Shown: positions 10,679 through 22,260 of the stretch, in pieces
Position numbering within the stretch: the stretch's first letter is position 1
How the letters are laid out: the number at the start of each line of letters is the position of its first letter
Origin: Stenogyne calaminthoides
Lineage: Eukaryota; Streptophyta; Magnoliopsida; Lamiales; Lamiaceae
Direction of reading: 5' to 3'
DNA length: 64,000 bases
Assembly (NCBI GenBank): GCA_037126765.1
Contig: JBBCBC010000017.1
Location: forward strand, 21,381,916-21,445,915
Notes under the pieces: generated by a model
Databases searched by the model: none
What the model was told of the DNA's origin: nothing
The model's input: only the letters and a program-made list of their open reading frames with translations
Translations under genes and position numbers: made by a program

Positions 10679-11732
10679 TGTTGGGAAATTTGTATTTAGT
10701 TTTGATGGAAGTTCCAAAACAGGTTGTAATAGGACCAGTCAGACCTGTTAGCTGACTGACGATTTAGAATCAGATTAAGATGACCAGCTAAAATGTATAG
10801 ATAGCTGATGTAAAAGATAGGTCACATATTGAGGGGGAACTCAATATGTATAGGCCAGGTCAAATTATCAGATGACCAGATAAGGTCAGATGATCAGAAG
10901 ACTAAACAAGTCAGAAGAAAAGTAGAAGTCAGATGATCAGGTGAAGACTGAAGACACTGAGACTCAGAGAAACCTGAAGACTCAGTATGAAACCTGAAGG
11001 CTCAGTAAGTCACCGAAGGCACTGAGACTCAGAGAAACCTGAAGACTCAGTATGTCACTGAAGACACTGAGACTCAGAGAAACCTGAAGATCAAAAGACT
11101 ACCGTAAGACCGTAAGATTCTACATCACGAGTTGTCAAATTGTGCTAAGACAATTTGCATCAAGACTCTTATCAGTAGATCGACGCTTATCCGATCAAAG
11201 TCATGTTTCACACCGTGTTAACCAAAATGTTACACCAGATCATATTTAATCTTCTACAAAAAGAATGTCAAACTTGAGTTGGTAGAACAAACACCAAGTG
11301 ATGTCCAAAAACCCGTGGGAAACCAATGAGAGAGATTACACGCATGCAAAAAGGGTCCGATAAAAGAGGGGATTCGACGACTATTTAATGGAGACAAGCG
11401 GGTTATAATCATGCCTTCGCCACCGTCAAGTTATTGGAAGCACGTCACATCAAATCCTACAAACCTACCAAATATAGCTGGAAATTCAAATTGATCTCCA
11501 ACGGCTCTTTGATTTCGTGGTCTATAAATATGGGATTGCTCTTCAAAGTGAAGCAGACGGAAATTATCAAGAAGCTCAAACTATAGCAGAATTTCCGCAC
11601 GAAGAACACAAACTTGAAGATTATTTCTAAATGTTCATCCCATTGTTCTTATCATAGAAATCTCATCCTCTAGCTTTTGGCTACATAAACACTAGGATAG
11701 ATTTTCAGTTGGAACCACAACAAATCTTTACC
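10679..11732 (+). repeat. LTR1 of composite C, cut within R/U5
   Basis: It matches LTR2/LTR3 from TGTTGGGAAATTTG to CAACAAATCTTTACC, then switches to the additional ORF with a shared TACC at 11729-11732. It has the U3 tandem repeats, the hairpin at 10824-10849 and a TATA motif at 11522-11531. CAG/CTG-to-CG changes are dense from about 11100 to 11430. Confidence 0.85.
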
Positions 11733-11971
11733 AGATTGTGATGAAGGAAGGGAAGATCATGTCACTGATACCTGAAGCTCCTCCCTTCGAACAACTTCTT
11801 CCACCTATGCGTCCAGATAACAAGCTCGATGCTCTCAAATTCAAGGATGCTTACTATGGATTTGCTGACAAAGGAGGGATTCATAGAAGAGAAGATCTGG
11901 ACAAGCTGATGCAAAGGATGTACAAGATGTTTGGTATCCCCAAAGAACTTCAAAAGTTTAAGTACGCCTGA
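11733..11971 (+). pseudogene. 3' end of the post-pol additional ORF, fused to LTR1
   Basis: It encodes the last ~78 residues of the additional ORF (KEGKIMSLIPEAPPFEQLL to QKFKYA) and stops at 11971. It appears identical to the end of the ORF at 35699-35936, and the 3' untranslated region up to the polypurine tract also matches. No start codon of its own is needed to explain it: it is a deletion remnant. The function of the family is unknown. Confidence 0.85.
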
Positions 11972-12163
11972 AGAAGACAACTTGGAATCAGATGATAGGT
12001 ACATTTTATGTAATCTGTAATGTACACACATATCTGAATAAAATATTCTATCTCTCTGATTCTAAGACAACATCTCATTGTCTTCTGAAGTGTGTACTGT
12101 TTTACATTATCTGCATTTCTACTTATGTTATCTGTTTTTCTAATTAAGTGTTTTGGTTCCATC

Positions 12164-12177
12164 AAAAAGGGGGAAAT
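12164..12177 (+). promoter_or_regulatory. Polypurine tract before LTR2
   Basis: AAAAAGGGGGAAAT directly precedes the TGTTGGG LTR start. The same tract lies at 30093-30106 and 36129-36142. Confidence 0.85.
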
Positions 12178-13795
12178 TGTTGGGAAATTTGTATTTAGTT
12201 TTGATGGAAGTTCCAAAACAGGTTGTAATAGGACGATCGGAAGTTAATTGACCGACCGACGATTTAGAATCAGATTAAGATGACCAGCTGAAATGTATAG
12301 ATAGCTGATGTAAAAGATAGGTCACATATTGAGGGGGAACTCAATATGTATAGGTCAGGTCAAATTATCAGATGACCAGATAAGGTCAGATGATCAGAAG
12401 ACTAAACAAGTCAGAAGAAAAGAAGAAGTCGATGATCGTATAAACTCAAGTGAAGATCAAGACACCGAGACTCAGAGAAACCTGAAGACTCAGTATGAAA
12501 CCTGAAGGCTCAGTAAGTCACTGAAGGCACTGAGACTCAGAGAAACTCAAGACTCAAGATGTCATCAAGACACCGAGACTCGAGAAAACTCAAGATCGAA
12601 GACTACCGTAAGATCAAGATCCGCACGTAAGACTAGAAGACCTACATCAACCGAAGTTCCAAATTGTGCTAAGATAACTGCATCGAAGACTTATCAGTAG
12701 ATCGACCGCTTATCCGATCGAAGTCGTCACCACACCGTGTTAACCAAAATGTTACACCAGATCATACGAATCTTCTACAAAAAGAATGTCAAACTTTAGT
12801 TGGTAGAACAAACACTGAAGTGTTGTACCTGTGAAACCAATGAGAGAGCGACACGTGCGCAAAAAGGGCTGACAATGCGGGATTCGACGCTGCAGAGACA
12901 AACGACTATAATCACGCCTTCGGCCACGCCGTTATTGGAAGCACATCACATCAAATCCTACAAACCTACCAAATATAGCCAGAAATTCAAATTGCTCTCC
13001 AACGGCTCTTTGATTTCGTGGTCTATAAATATGGGATTGCTCTTCAAAGTGAAGCAGACGGAAATTATCAAGAAGCTCAAACTATAGCAGAATTTTCGCA
13101 CGAAGAACACAAACTTGAGGATTATTTCTAAATGTTCATCCCATTGTTCTTAGCATAGAAATCTCATCCTCTAGCTTTTAGCTACATAAACACTAGGATA
13201 GATTTCCAGTTGGAACCACAACAAATCTTTACCCAAACTCAAAAGTTAGGTTAAGTTTGTTTTGCAAGATTTCAGACTAGGGTTTCTAGTTCTGATTTCT
13301 GGGATCGGTTGAGTGTGAACTCAGTAAATATTTGTTGGGTATTGGACTAACACATTAAACTAAGTTCAGTCGGTTAAGTTGGTTTAGTTAGTGCCCCTTG
13401 TGATAGGGAAGAGTGGACGTAGGACTGTTTGTCGGAACCACTATAAAAATTTTGTGTGCATTTACTTGCTCTTTACTGCTTTACACTATTACACACAACC
13501 AAGCTTAAAACTGCATACATATTCTGAGTCAATATCAGTCTGCACCAAGCAACTGATCTGATCAGTTTGACAAATTAGTCAGCTGATTGAAAAACAGACT
13601 TGAGAATCTGATTTGATAAAACTGGTTTTTCACACGGGTACAAACTAGCTTCCGCACAATCAGTCCAGACTGATTCACTTGCACTCTGATCAGACAAACT
13701 GCAATCACGCCTGATCTGCACGAAAAAGTTTTCAAAAGTCTATTCACCCCTCCCCTCTAGACTTCTGCCCTCACGAAACCCGTTCGGGACCTACA
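12178..13795 (+). repeat. LTR2 of composite C (1618 bp)
   Basis: Termini are TGTTGGGAAATT and GGGACCTACA. It contains the U3 hairpin at 12324-12349, CTGAAG/CTGAGACTCAG tandem repeats, and TATA motif TCTATAAATAT at 13022-13032. It acts as 3' LTR of the collapsed left unit and 5' LTR of the right unit. It is near-identical to LTR3 (36143-37759) except for about 12425-12760, where CAG/CTG positions read CG. Confidence 0.9.
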
Positions 13796-13797
13796 AG

Positions 13798-13809
13798 TGG
13801 TATCAGAGC
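13798..13809 (+). promoter_or_regulatory. Primer-binding site (initiator tRNA-Met)
   Basis: TGGTATCAGAGC lies two bases after the LTR2 end. It is the standard plant copia PBS complementary to the 3' end of initiator tRNA-Met. Confidence 0.95.
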
Positions 13810-13920
13810 AGTGGTTCTCTTTGAGTATCATCGGTTCTTGAGGAAGAACCTTTGTGGTCACTTGAACTGATCTTGAAAAACCTCTTTCAAATCTCATTCG
13901 TTTTCAAAAACACGATCAGC

Positions 13921-16194
13921 ATGGATAATACTTCGGGTATGTATCATGATTTCCCTAAATTTTCCATTGATGAGTATGCAGACTGGACAATTTACATGAG
14001 CAACCATCTGGGATCAATAAGCGGCAGAATGATGGAAGTTATTTAACGAGGACCCATCATCATCTATCATGACAACCCAGCTGTTGGAGGTGATCCAGAT
14101 TTTGCTGTTGGAAGTCTTGTCAGAAAGAGTCCTGCCCTGATGGATGTTGAAGAGAGAAAGCTGTACACACTGGATACAATAGCCAGGCATATAATCATGA
14201 AGACCATGGACAAGATAACCAAAGAAAAGATAAAGTATCTCAAGACAGCCAAACAGATGTGGGATACGCTTGCTGAGATGTGTGAAGAAAATGATCTGAT
14301 TAAAGATAGCAGACTGCAAGATGAACTGGTGAAATTCGAGAAACTTAAGATGCTGCCAAATGAAACCATCAACATGTCAGTCAACAAGCTACGGGAACTT
14401 ATACGAGAAATGTCAGATAAAGACATAAATTACAAGATCTTGAGATCTCTAACCAAGAAGTGGGATATGAAAGTCACAGTAATCAAGGATTGTCAAGATA
14501 TTGCCAAGATGAAGCCAAGCAACCTGTTCCTGAGTCTTAAAGCCCATGAGTTCGATCTGATCGAAAGAGGGCATGAAGAAGAACACGAGTCGCCTGCTGA
14601 AGCCACACCCTCCACATCAAAATCAGTTTCATTCAAAGCAGCCAGCAGCAAATCAAAGTCTACTGAACCTGTTGGAAATATTATAAGCCAAGCTGAACAG
14701 ATCGCTTTGCTAACCAGAAAACTTGAAAAATCTAGCATTCAACTTGGTAAGTATCGCAGATTTTACAGGGATTATCAAAACAACAGAGGAAGAGATAGGA
14801 GGCCAGCTGACAGATCCCCAGAAAGGACCAGATCTGATGATCGAAGAGATGATCACAGAAAGGATCGTAGAGAAGATAAGAAAAGAGATGATCGGTCTGA
14901 TGAACGAAGAGACAACAGATCTGAGAGAAGAAATTCTGATTATAATGAGACAGGTAAGTCACCTGACAGATTCTAGAGACGGAATGACTCACCTGGCAGA
15001 AGAAGTTCCGTGGATCGTGGAACATGTTTTAACTGTGAGAAACCAGGTCATTACAGCGCCGATTGCCCAGACCTGACTCCAAGAGAAAGAGAAGAGAAGC
15101 GGAACAGAAGAGAGCAACGCTATAGAGACAGGAAAGCCATGGTTGCTGATACATTAGGAATTGATGATTCTTATCTGCCTTCTGAGGATTCTGGCTACTC
15201 ATCAATAGAGGACTTTTGTCAGATAAGCAACGCTGATGATTTCTACGACCATGATGATCTGATATTCTCTTCGGATGATGAAATCTGTCTGATGGCTAAG
15301 GAGGAAGACCAATCTGAGGTAACCTCTAAACCTTCTGTTCTTTCAGTTTCCACACCAGCTATAATTAGCACACCTGCTGGAGAGATTGACTTACAGCTCT
15401 ATTCTGAGCAATTGCTTGATGATCTCTCTAACGCAGTAGACACTTATACAATAGTGGAAGCTGAAAACGATAAGCTAAGGATAAAAAATACTCAACTTGT
15501 TAAGGAGAATGCTGTCAGTAAAGCAGCTGAACTGAAATCAGCTGAAGCTGCTCAGAAGGTAACTGAAGAACTGAAAGTTCTGAAAGTTAAATCTTCTGAT
15601 CAGGAGAAGCAGATTAAAGAACAACTGGCAATCAATAAACAGCAAGTTGATGATTTTAAAATCTTACAAGCTAAGTTTGATGAACTCTTCCGACTACATG
15701 AGAGTCTGAAATCTACTGAGGATAGCTTACGTAAGAAAATAGAGGTTTTCACAAAATCTTCAAAAATCGTTCAGGATATGAACAACTATTTTCGAACGCC
15801 AACTAATAAGAAGGGAATTGGGTATGAAAACCCTTCTACATCCTCAAAATCCCCGTCTGGTTCACTTCAAAAAGGTGTAATCAAACGAGTTTTTGATATA
15901 GATACACAGAAAGCAAAATATGTATCTGATAAGGGAAAGAGACCTGCTGAACAAGTAAGGCAAGTGCCAAATCAGAAAGGTAACAGAAATGGAACCCAAC
16001 TGATTAAGCATCAGCCGAGGAATCAACAGAAGAACCCAGTTCTTCTGAAGAGACCTCAACCTGATCAGCAGAATAGGTATCAGAAAAGACAACCTATCAA
16101 AAGAAAATCTAATCTAAAACCTAATCAGGGTCAGCTGCCTAACAAGCAAGCTAAAGGTAAACTGCCAAGACCATTTATGCCAAAAAAGATATGA
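13921..16194 (+). pseudogene. Gag of element C with zinc knuckle and C-terminal coiled coil
   Basis: The frame starts at ATG 13921 (MDNTSGMYHDFPKF) and stays the same to 16194, about 757 codons. It is broken only by TAA at 14044-14046 and TAG at 14974-14976. Order: UBN2-type copia Gag core (LYTLDTIARHIIMKTMDKI, QMWDTLAEMCEE, LSLKAHEFDLIERG); a tract rich in Arg/Asp/Glu (about 14770-14960); CCHC zinc knuckle CFNCEKPGHYSADC at about 15025-15066; an acidic stretch; a long coiled coil (about 15440-15780); and a basic Gln/Lys/Pro tail. Gag normally forms the virus-like particle and packages RNA. The long coiled coil after the knuckle is Sirevirus-like. It follows the PBS by about 110 bp. Confidence 0.88.
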
Positions 16195-17706
16195 ATCTTT
16201 TAATGGTAGCAGTCGTACCTACCCTTACAATCAGAAACCTAGGGCTGCTGTACCTGAGCCCCACTGGGTTAAAAGAAGACAAACTGTAAGGAAAAATCCC
16301 AAGTCTTCTGATTCACTCAAGGCTCGCACAAATGATCATACTAATCAGAATGCATATGAAGAGATGTATGATTATGTCGATGTTTATGGGAGACAAATCA
16401 GGCCTTCTGATCTATCTGATTACAATAGAAGTGCCCTGTTGTATGGATCCCTAAAACCACCTCTAACCCCTCAGGACCCAATCCTAAAGGGGTACCTAAA
16501 GCCTGACTTGATTGCAGGTTCGCGTGGGTTTGACCAACAAAGGAGGTGTACAAGCAACTATCTGGTACATCGATAGTGGATGCTCAAGGCACATGACTGG
16601 AAGCAAACATCTCCTTAGCTCTTACAAAGAACAAGAAGGCCCACGTGTACTCTTTGGTGATGATAACTTTGGTTTTACCAGAGGATTCAGAACCTTAGAG
16701 AATGATGATGTACAAGTTACTGGAGTCTCGTATGTCGAAGGTTTAAAACATAACTTTTGTTATCGGATTTTCACAATTCTGCGACAACTAATTAAAGTGT
16801 TGAGTTCTCGGTGATCGATTGTACTATAAGGAATCGAGCTACTCAATGGATCTTGTTAATGGTTCAAGGAAAGGAACGATTTATCTGACCAGATTAGATA
16901 AGTGGTCCAAGGAATGCATGCCTGATTGTTAAGAGTTCCAAAAGTAGCAGTTGGCTCTGGCACAAAAGAATGAGTCATCTGAACTTTAAAACTCTTAACA
17001 AGATAGCAAGGATGTCCTTGGTTGAGGGACTTACGAATGAGGTATTCTCTAAGGATCAGACATGTGCCGCATGTCGGAAGGGAAAAAAAAAGTTAAAGCC
17101 TCATTCAAGGGAATACGGACCAAAGATCCAAAGAGAGTATTGCAACTGCTCCATATGGATTTATTTGGACAAGTTACACCAGTCAGTCTCAGCGGACGTA
17201 AATATACTCTGGTAATCGTGGATGATTATTCCAAGTTTACGGGTTGTATTCTTGTATAAGAAGAATGAGACAACAACAAAGATACTAAAATTTGCTTTCA
17301 AGAAACTACAAAGCGAAAAGGGTGTCGAAGATAGTAAAAAATCGGATCGGATAAAAGGTATGAATTTCGAACTCTTTTATTACTAATTTTTAACTAAGTT
17401 TGGTATAAAGATGAGACGTCATTTGCAAGAACACCACAATGAGAATGGTGTAGCGAGCGGAGAAACAGAACACTTTCAAGGAAGTTTGCTCGACTATGTT
17501 AGCCGAACATGCAACACCAAGCCGTTTTCGCGAAGTCATCAATCTTTGCATGCCACACTCGGAAAATGGATGTTCTCGACTAAGGCTCACTACAAAACAC
17601 CCTATGAATCGTGGAAGGGCAGAAAACCTCGTGTTTTTACTTCCATGTTTTTGGGTGCAAGTGTTTCATACACAATAATGGGAAAGAGTCGAGTTGAAGA
17701 CTTTTG
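16195..17706 (+). pseudogene. Protease and integrase of element C
   Basis: A linker with GNSRTYPYNQ-like text and GPNPKGVPKA-like text leads to the aspartic protease motif DSGCSRHMTG (DSG at 16572-16580). Next are FGDDNFGFTRGF, the GAG-pre-integrase block (HKRMSHLNFKTLNKIARM and CAACRKGKKK), then the integrase core start LLHMDLFGQVTPVSL and VIVDDYSKFTG. The Glu region and the C-terminal domain (KTPYESWKGRKPR) are present in different frames. Frameshifts begin near 16740 and recur, many at places where sister copies have CAG or CTG and this copy has CG. Protease would process Gag-Pol; integrase would insert cDNA. Not functional as written. Confidence 0.8.
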
Positions 17707-19397
17707 AGGCCAAGTCGGATGAGGGTATATTCTTAGGATATTCCTCATCCAAAGAAGGCTTTTTCGGGGTTTACAAATGATTTAACCCTAGTTTTGGAAG
17801 AAACACCTCATGTGGTCTTTGATGAGACATCTTCCTAACAAAGAAAAAGCGCCTCGTAACAACAAGTGCAGATCAACCGGTTCGACGATACACGTAAAAT
17901 GGATCGGCTAAAGTATCAAGGAGAAAGAATCAACACGTAGCGGTGTATATTCCGAACTTGATCTTTGGCGATACACCAGTCAATCGAGACCCTAAGGTAC
18001 GCATAAATCGTCGATTGAAGAAGCTGCATGCAAATACGAGAGATATCAATCGAACCATCCGGTTCGGGGGAACACTGAAGTTCCTACGGACAACATCAAG
18101 ACATGATGAGTCCAACATCAGCTGAGACATGTCCATATCAAGTGGATCATAATTCTGCACCACTCCCAATCACTAGTAATGAACTACTATCAGAAGAGGA
18201 TGATGTTCTCCAAACAGATGCAAATCGAGAAAAAAAGAAGGGCCTAGATAACCAAACCATCCAAGCCGGTCGATCATCGGAGACCCATCTGATAGAGTCA
18301 AAACTAGACATCAGATTGGTGAAAGTGCCATGTATTGTTGTTATCTGTCTTTGAAGGAACCAATTGAAGTAGAGGAAGCTCTACAAGATGCAAGCTGGAT
18401 TCTAGCCATGCAAGAAGAATCGAACAGGTTTGAAAGGAATCAGTTTGAAATCGGTGGACGGACCAACTCATCAAGATGTGATTGGCACAAAGTGGGTATT
18501 CAAGAACAAAGAGATGAGAATAATGTCATAACCGAAATAAAAGGCAAGACTTGTTGCTAAGGGGTATTCACAATCAGAAGGAATAGATTATGATGAGACC
18601 TTTGCACCAGTCGCTCGCCTAGAAGCCATTTGGCTGTTTTGGCATATGCTGCCCACAGAGGGTTTATTGTGTATCAGATGGATGTAAATAGTGCATTCTT
18701 AAACGGGGTACTAGCTGAGGAAGTTTATGTTGAACAACCTCCAGGCTTTGAAAAAGGCGACCAGGTGTACCGTTTAAGAAAAGCTCTTTATGGCCTGAAA
18801 CAAGCTCCTCGAGCTTTGTATGATACACTCTCTCGATTCTTGATAGGCAAGTGGTTTCACTAAAGGAATAGTGGGGAGAACCTTATTGAGAATAGAAGAT
18901 GGAGAAGATATTACGATGGTTCAGATTTATGTGGACGACATCATCTTCAGATCTCCCAACAAGAGTTTATGTGAAAAGTTCAGCAAGTTGATGCAAGGGA
19001 AGTTCGAGATGTCCATGATGGGTCAGATAAATTACTTTCTGGGTTTACAAGTTAAGCAAAGTACAGAAGGAATATTCATCTGCCAGGCGAAGTACACTAG
19101 GAATTTATTGGCTAAGTTTGGAGTTCAAAACCGTAAGGAAGTTTAATTCCTATGATGGTGGATTCAAGATGGACCCAGATGGGGATGGTCAGAAAACTAA
19201 TCAGAAAGAATATAGGGCTCTCATTGGATCTTTACTATACATGACCGCCATTGAGATCAGACGGATATCACTTTTTGCAAAAGAGGTGTATATGTGCGGA
19301 TTTCAGCAAATCCAATGCAAAGCCACCAGAAGCGACTAAGCGGATTCTTAATATCTGAAGGAGACGAAGAACCTTGGTTTATTTTACCCATCAGATG
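17707..19397 (+). pseudogene. RT of element C, RNase H deleted
   Basis: It follows element A's Pol closely: EGIFLGYSS, an acidic linker, EALQDASWILAMQEE, YQMDVNSAFLNG, EEVYVEQPPGFEKGDQ, LYGLKQAPRA, YVDD at 18928-18939 and KYTRNLLAKFG. Several frameshifts are present. RNase H should begin after YPSDD-like text, but at about 19398 the sequence jumps to a Gag Arg/Asp-rich tract (GAGGAAGAGATAGGAG shared at the join). RNase H of this unit is therefore missing. Confidence 0.8.
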
Positions 19398-20800
19398 ACA
19401 TAGCCGAGGAAGAGATAGGAGATCAGACAACAGATCTCCAGAAAGAACCAGATCTGATGATCGGAGAGATCACAGAGATGAAAGGAAAAGAGATAATCTA
19501 AATGATGAGAGAAGAGATAACCAATCGGATCAAGAAGCTCGATTACTATCGAAAAGGAAAATCACCGATAGATCAAACAGACGGAGTGATTCACCGGAAG
19601 AAAAGGTTCCGTGGATCAAGGAGCGTGCTTCAATTGTGAGAAGGTCACTTTCTGGCAGATCGCCTGCATTCGACGCCAAGAGAAAAGGGAAGAAAAAAGA
19701 GGAACGTAAGAGAGCAACGACAGGACGAAGAAAAAGTTATGGTTCTTGACATCGCCAGAATTGACGATTCAGATTCCGCTCTCTCGAGGACTCTGGATAC
19801 TCCTCTGTAGAAGATTTGGCCAAAAGATCGACGCCAGTCTTTTTGTTGACTTCTATGGAAATGAAGATCCGATATTCTCTTGGATGATGATGAGATCGCA
19901 CGATGGCCAAGGAGGACCAACTGAGGTAACCTCCAAACCCGCTTTGTTCGCTTTACACCGCTATCATTAGCACACCGGGGAGATTGACTGCAGACTCTAC
20001 TACTCGAGCAATTGCTTGAGGATCTCTCAATGCGAAGAGACACTTATGCTATAGTGGAAGTTTGAAAATGATAAGTCGAGGACCGTAAATAATCGACTTG
20101 CTAAAGAGAATGATCTCAATTAAAGCCCTCCGAACTTAAATCTATTAAACCGCCGCTCGAAGGCAACTGAGGAATTTAAAATTCTGAAAGTTAAAGCTTC
20201 TGATCAGGACAAGCAGATCAAAGATCACGGCGATTAACAAACAACAAAGTCGATGACTTCAAAATCCCGCAAGCAAAATTCGATGAAATTGTTAAAAGCA
20301 TGAAAGTCTAAAATCATCTGAGGATAATCTGCGTAAGAAAATAGAGGTTTTTACAAAATCATCTAAAAACCGATTCAAGACATGAACACCTATTTTTGAA
20401 CAACGATTAACAAGAAGGGACTTGGGTATGAGAACCCTTCCACATCCTCAAAAGCCCCGGTGATTCATCTCAAAAAGGTGTAATCAGACGAGTTTCCGAC
20501 AAAGATACACCCAAAAGCCAAACATGTATCTAATAAGGGAAAAAAGACCGGGTTGAGCGGGTAAAGGCGGTGCCTAACCAGAAAGGGAACACGAAATGGA
20601 CCCCAACTGGTAAAGCATCAGTCGAGGAATCAACAGAAGAACCCAGTTCTTCTGAAGAGACCTCAACCTGATCAACAGATCAGGAATCAGAAAAGACAAC
20701 CTGTAAAAGGGAAGTCAATCTGAGACCCAATCAAGGTCAGTTGCCTAATAAGCATGCTTCGTAAACCCAAAAACCCTCCTATCTTAAAAAGATATGAATC
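19398..20800 (+). pseudogene. Partial Gag of element E
   Basis: It begins in the Arg/Asp-rich tract, then a decayed zinc knuckle at about 19625-19665: CFNC is readable but bases are missing before the His, so CCHC is destroyed. The acidic stretch, coiled-coil-coding text and basic tail follow in shifting frames (compare 15010-16194). CAG/CTG-to-CG differences are very dense. No start codon: the 5' half is deleted. Confidence 0.75.
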
Positions 20801-22260
20801 TTTTGATGGTAGCAGTCGTACCTACCCCTATAATCAGAAATCTAGGGCTGCTGCACCTGAACCACACTGGATGAAAAAAAGACAAACAGAAAAGATAAAT
20901 CCCAAGTCTTCTAAGTCACCCAAGGTTCGCACTAATAATCATACTAATCGAAAGCATATAAAGAGACGTATGATTATGTTGATAGGTATGGGAGACAAAT
21001 TCGGGCCTCGATCTAACCGATCACAATAGAAGTGCTCTGTTTGTATGGATCCCCAAAACTAATCCTAACCCCTCAGGACCCAATCCAAAAGGGGTACCTA
21101 AAGCCTGATTTGGCTGCAGGATCGCGTGGGTCTCGCCAACAAAGGAGGTGTGCAAGCAACTATCTGGTACATCGATAGTGGATGCTCAAGGCACATGGCT
21201 GGAAGCAAACATCTCTCGGCTCTTACATAGAAACGAAAGGCCAGCGTGTACTCTTCGGTGATGATAACTTTGGTTATACCAAAGGATTCGGAACCTTAGA
21301 GAATGATGATGTACAAATAATGGAGTCTCGTATGTCGAAGGTCCGAAGCACAACCTATTATCGGTTTCACAGTGCGACAAACGGATTCGGTGTTGAGTTC
21401 TCGTGACAATGCACTATCAAGAATCGAGCCACTCAAGATTTTGCTAATCGGTTCAAGGAAAGGGACGATCTACACGGTGATTGGAGCAGATTGCCCAAGA
21501 AATGCATGCTCGATTGTCAAGAGTTCCAAAAGTAGCGAATTGGCTCTCGCACAAAAGAATGAGCCATCGAACTTTAAAACTCTTAATAAGATAGCAAGGA
21601 TGTCTCTAGTGGAAGGACTTCCGAATGAAGTATTTTCAAAGGATCGGACATGTCTTGCATGTCGGAAGGAAAACAGTCAAAGCTTCATTCAAGGGAATTC
21701 GGGACAAGCATCCAAAGCAGAATCTTCGCAGTTGCTTCATATGGATCTATTTAGACCCGTTACACGGTCGGTCTCAATGGACTTAAAATATACTCGTAAT
21801 CGTGGATGACTATTCCAAGTTTACGGGTTATATTCTTACATAAGAAGAATGAGGCGACAACGAAGATACCCGAGCCGCTAAAAAGATTACAAAATGAGAA
21901 GGGTGTCGATTGTAGTAAAAATCGGATCGAGATAAAGGTACTGAAATTTCGAACTCTTTTATTCTTGATTTTTGCTCTAAGTTTGGTATCTGAGATGAAA
22001 CATCGGTGCAAGGAGGCCACAACTTGAAGCGGAGGAACAGAACTCTCAAAAGAATTCGCAGTTCGCCACGATGTTAATTGAACATGCAATACCAAGCCGT
22101 TTACAGGCGTATAATCAACATTGCATGCCATACTCGTAACAGATGTCTTTCGACTAAGGCTCACTACAAAACACCCTATGAATGTGGAAGGATGACGAAA
22201 AACCTCGTGTCTCTTACTTCCATGTTTTTGGGTGTAAGTGTTTCATACACAACAATGGGA
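20801..22260 (+). pseudogene. Protease and integrase of element E
   Basis: Linker text RTYPYNQKSRAAAPEPHWMKK precedes the protease motif, with GATAGTGGA (DSG) at 21174-21182. Pre-integrase text NFKTLNKIARMSLVEGLPNE and CLACRKEN, then LLHMDLFRPV of the integrase core, can be read. The C-terminal region KTPYE and GCKCFIHNNGKS is near 22160-22260. Many frameshifts. Confidence 0.75.

Noticed and set aside
13798..13809. A tRNA gene near the PBS
   Set aside because: Only 12 bases complementary to initiator tRNA-Met; no cloverleaf.
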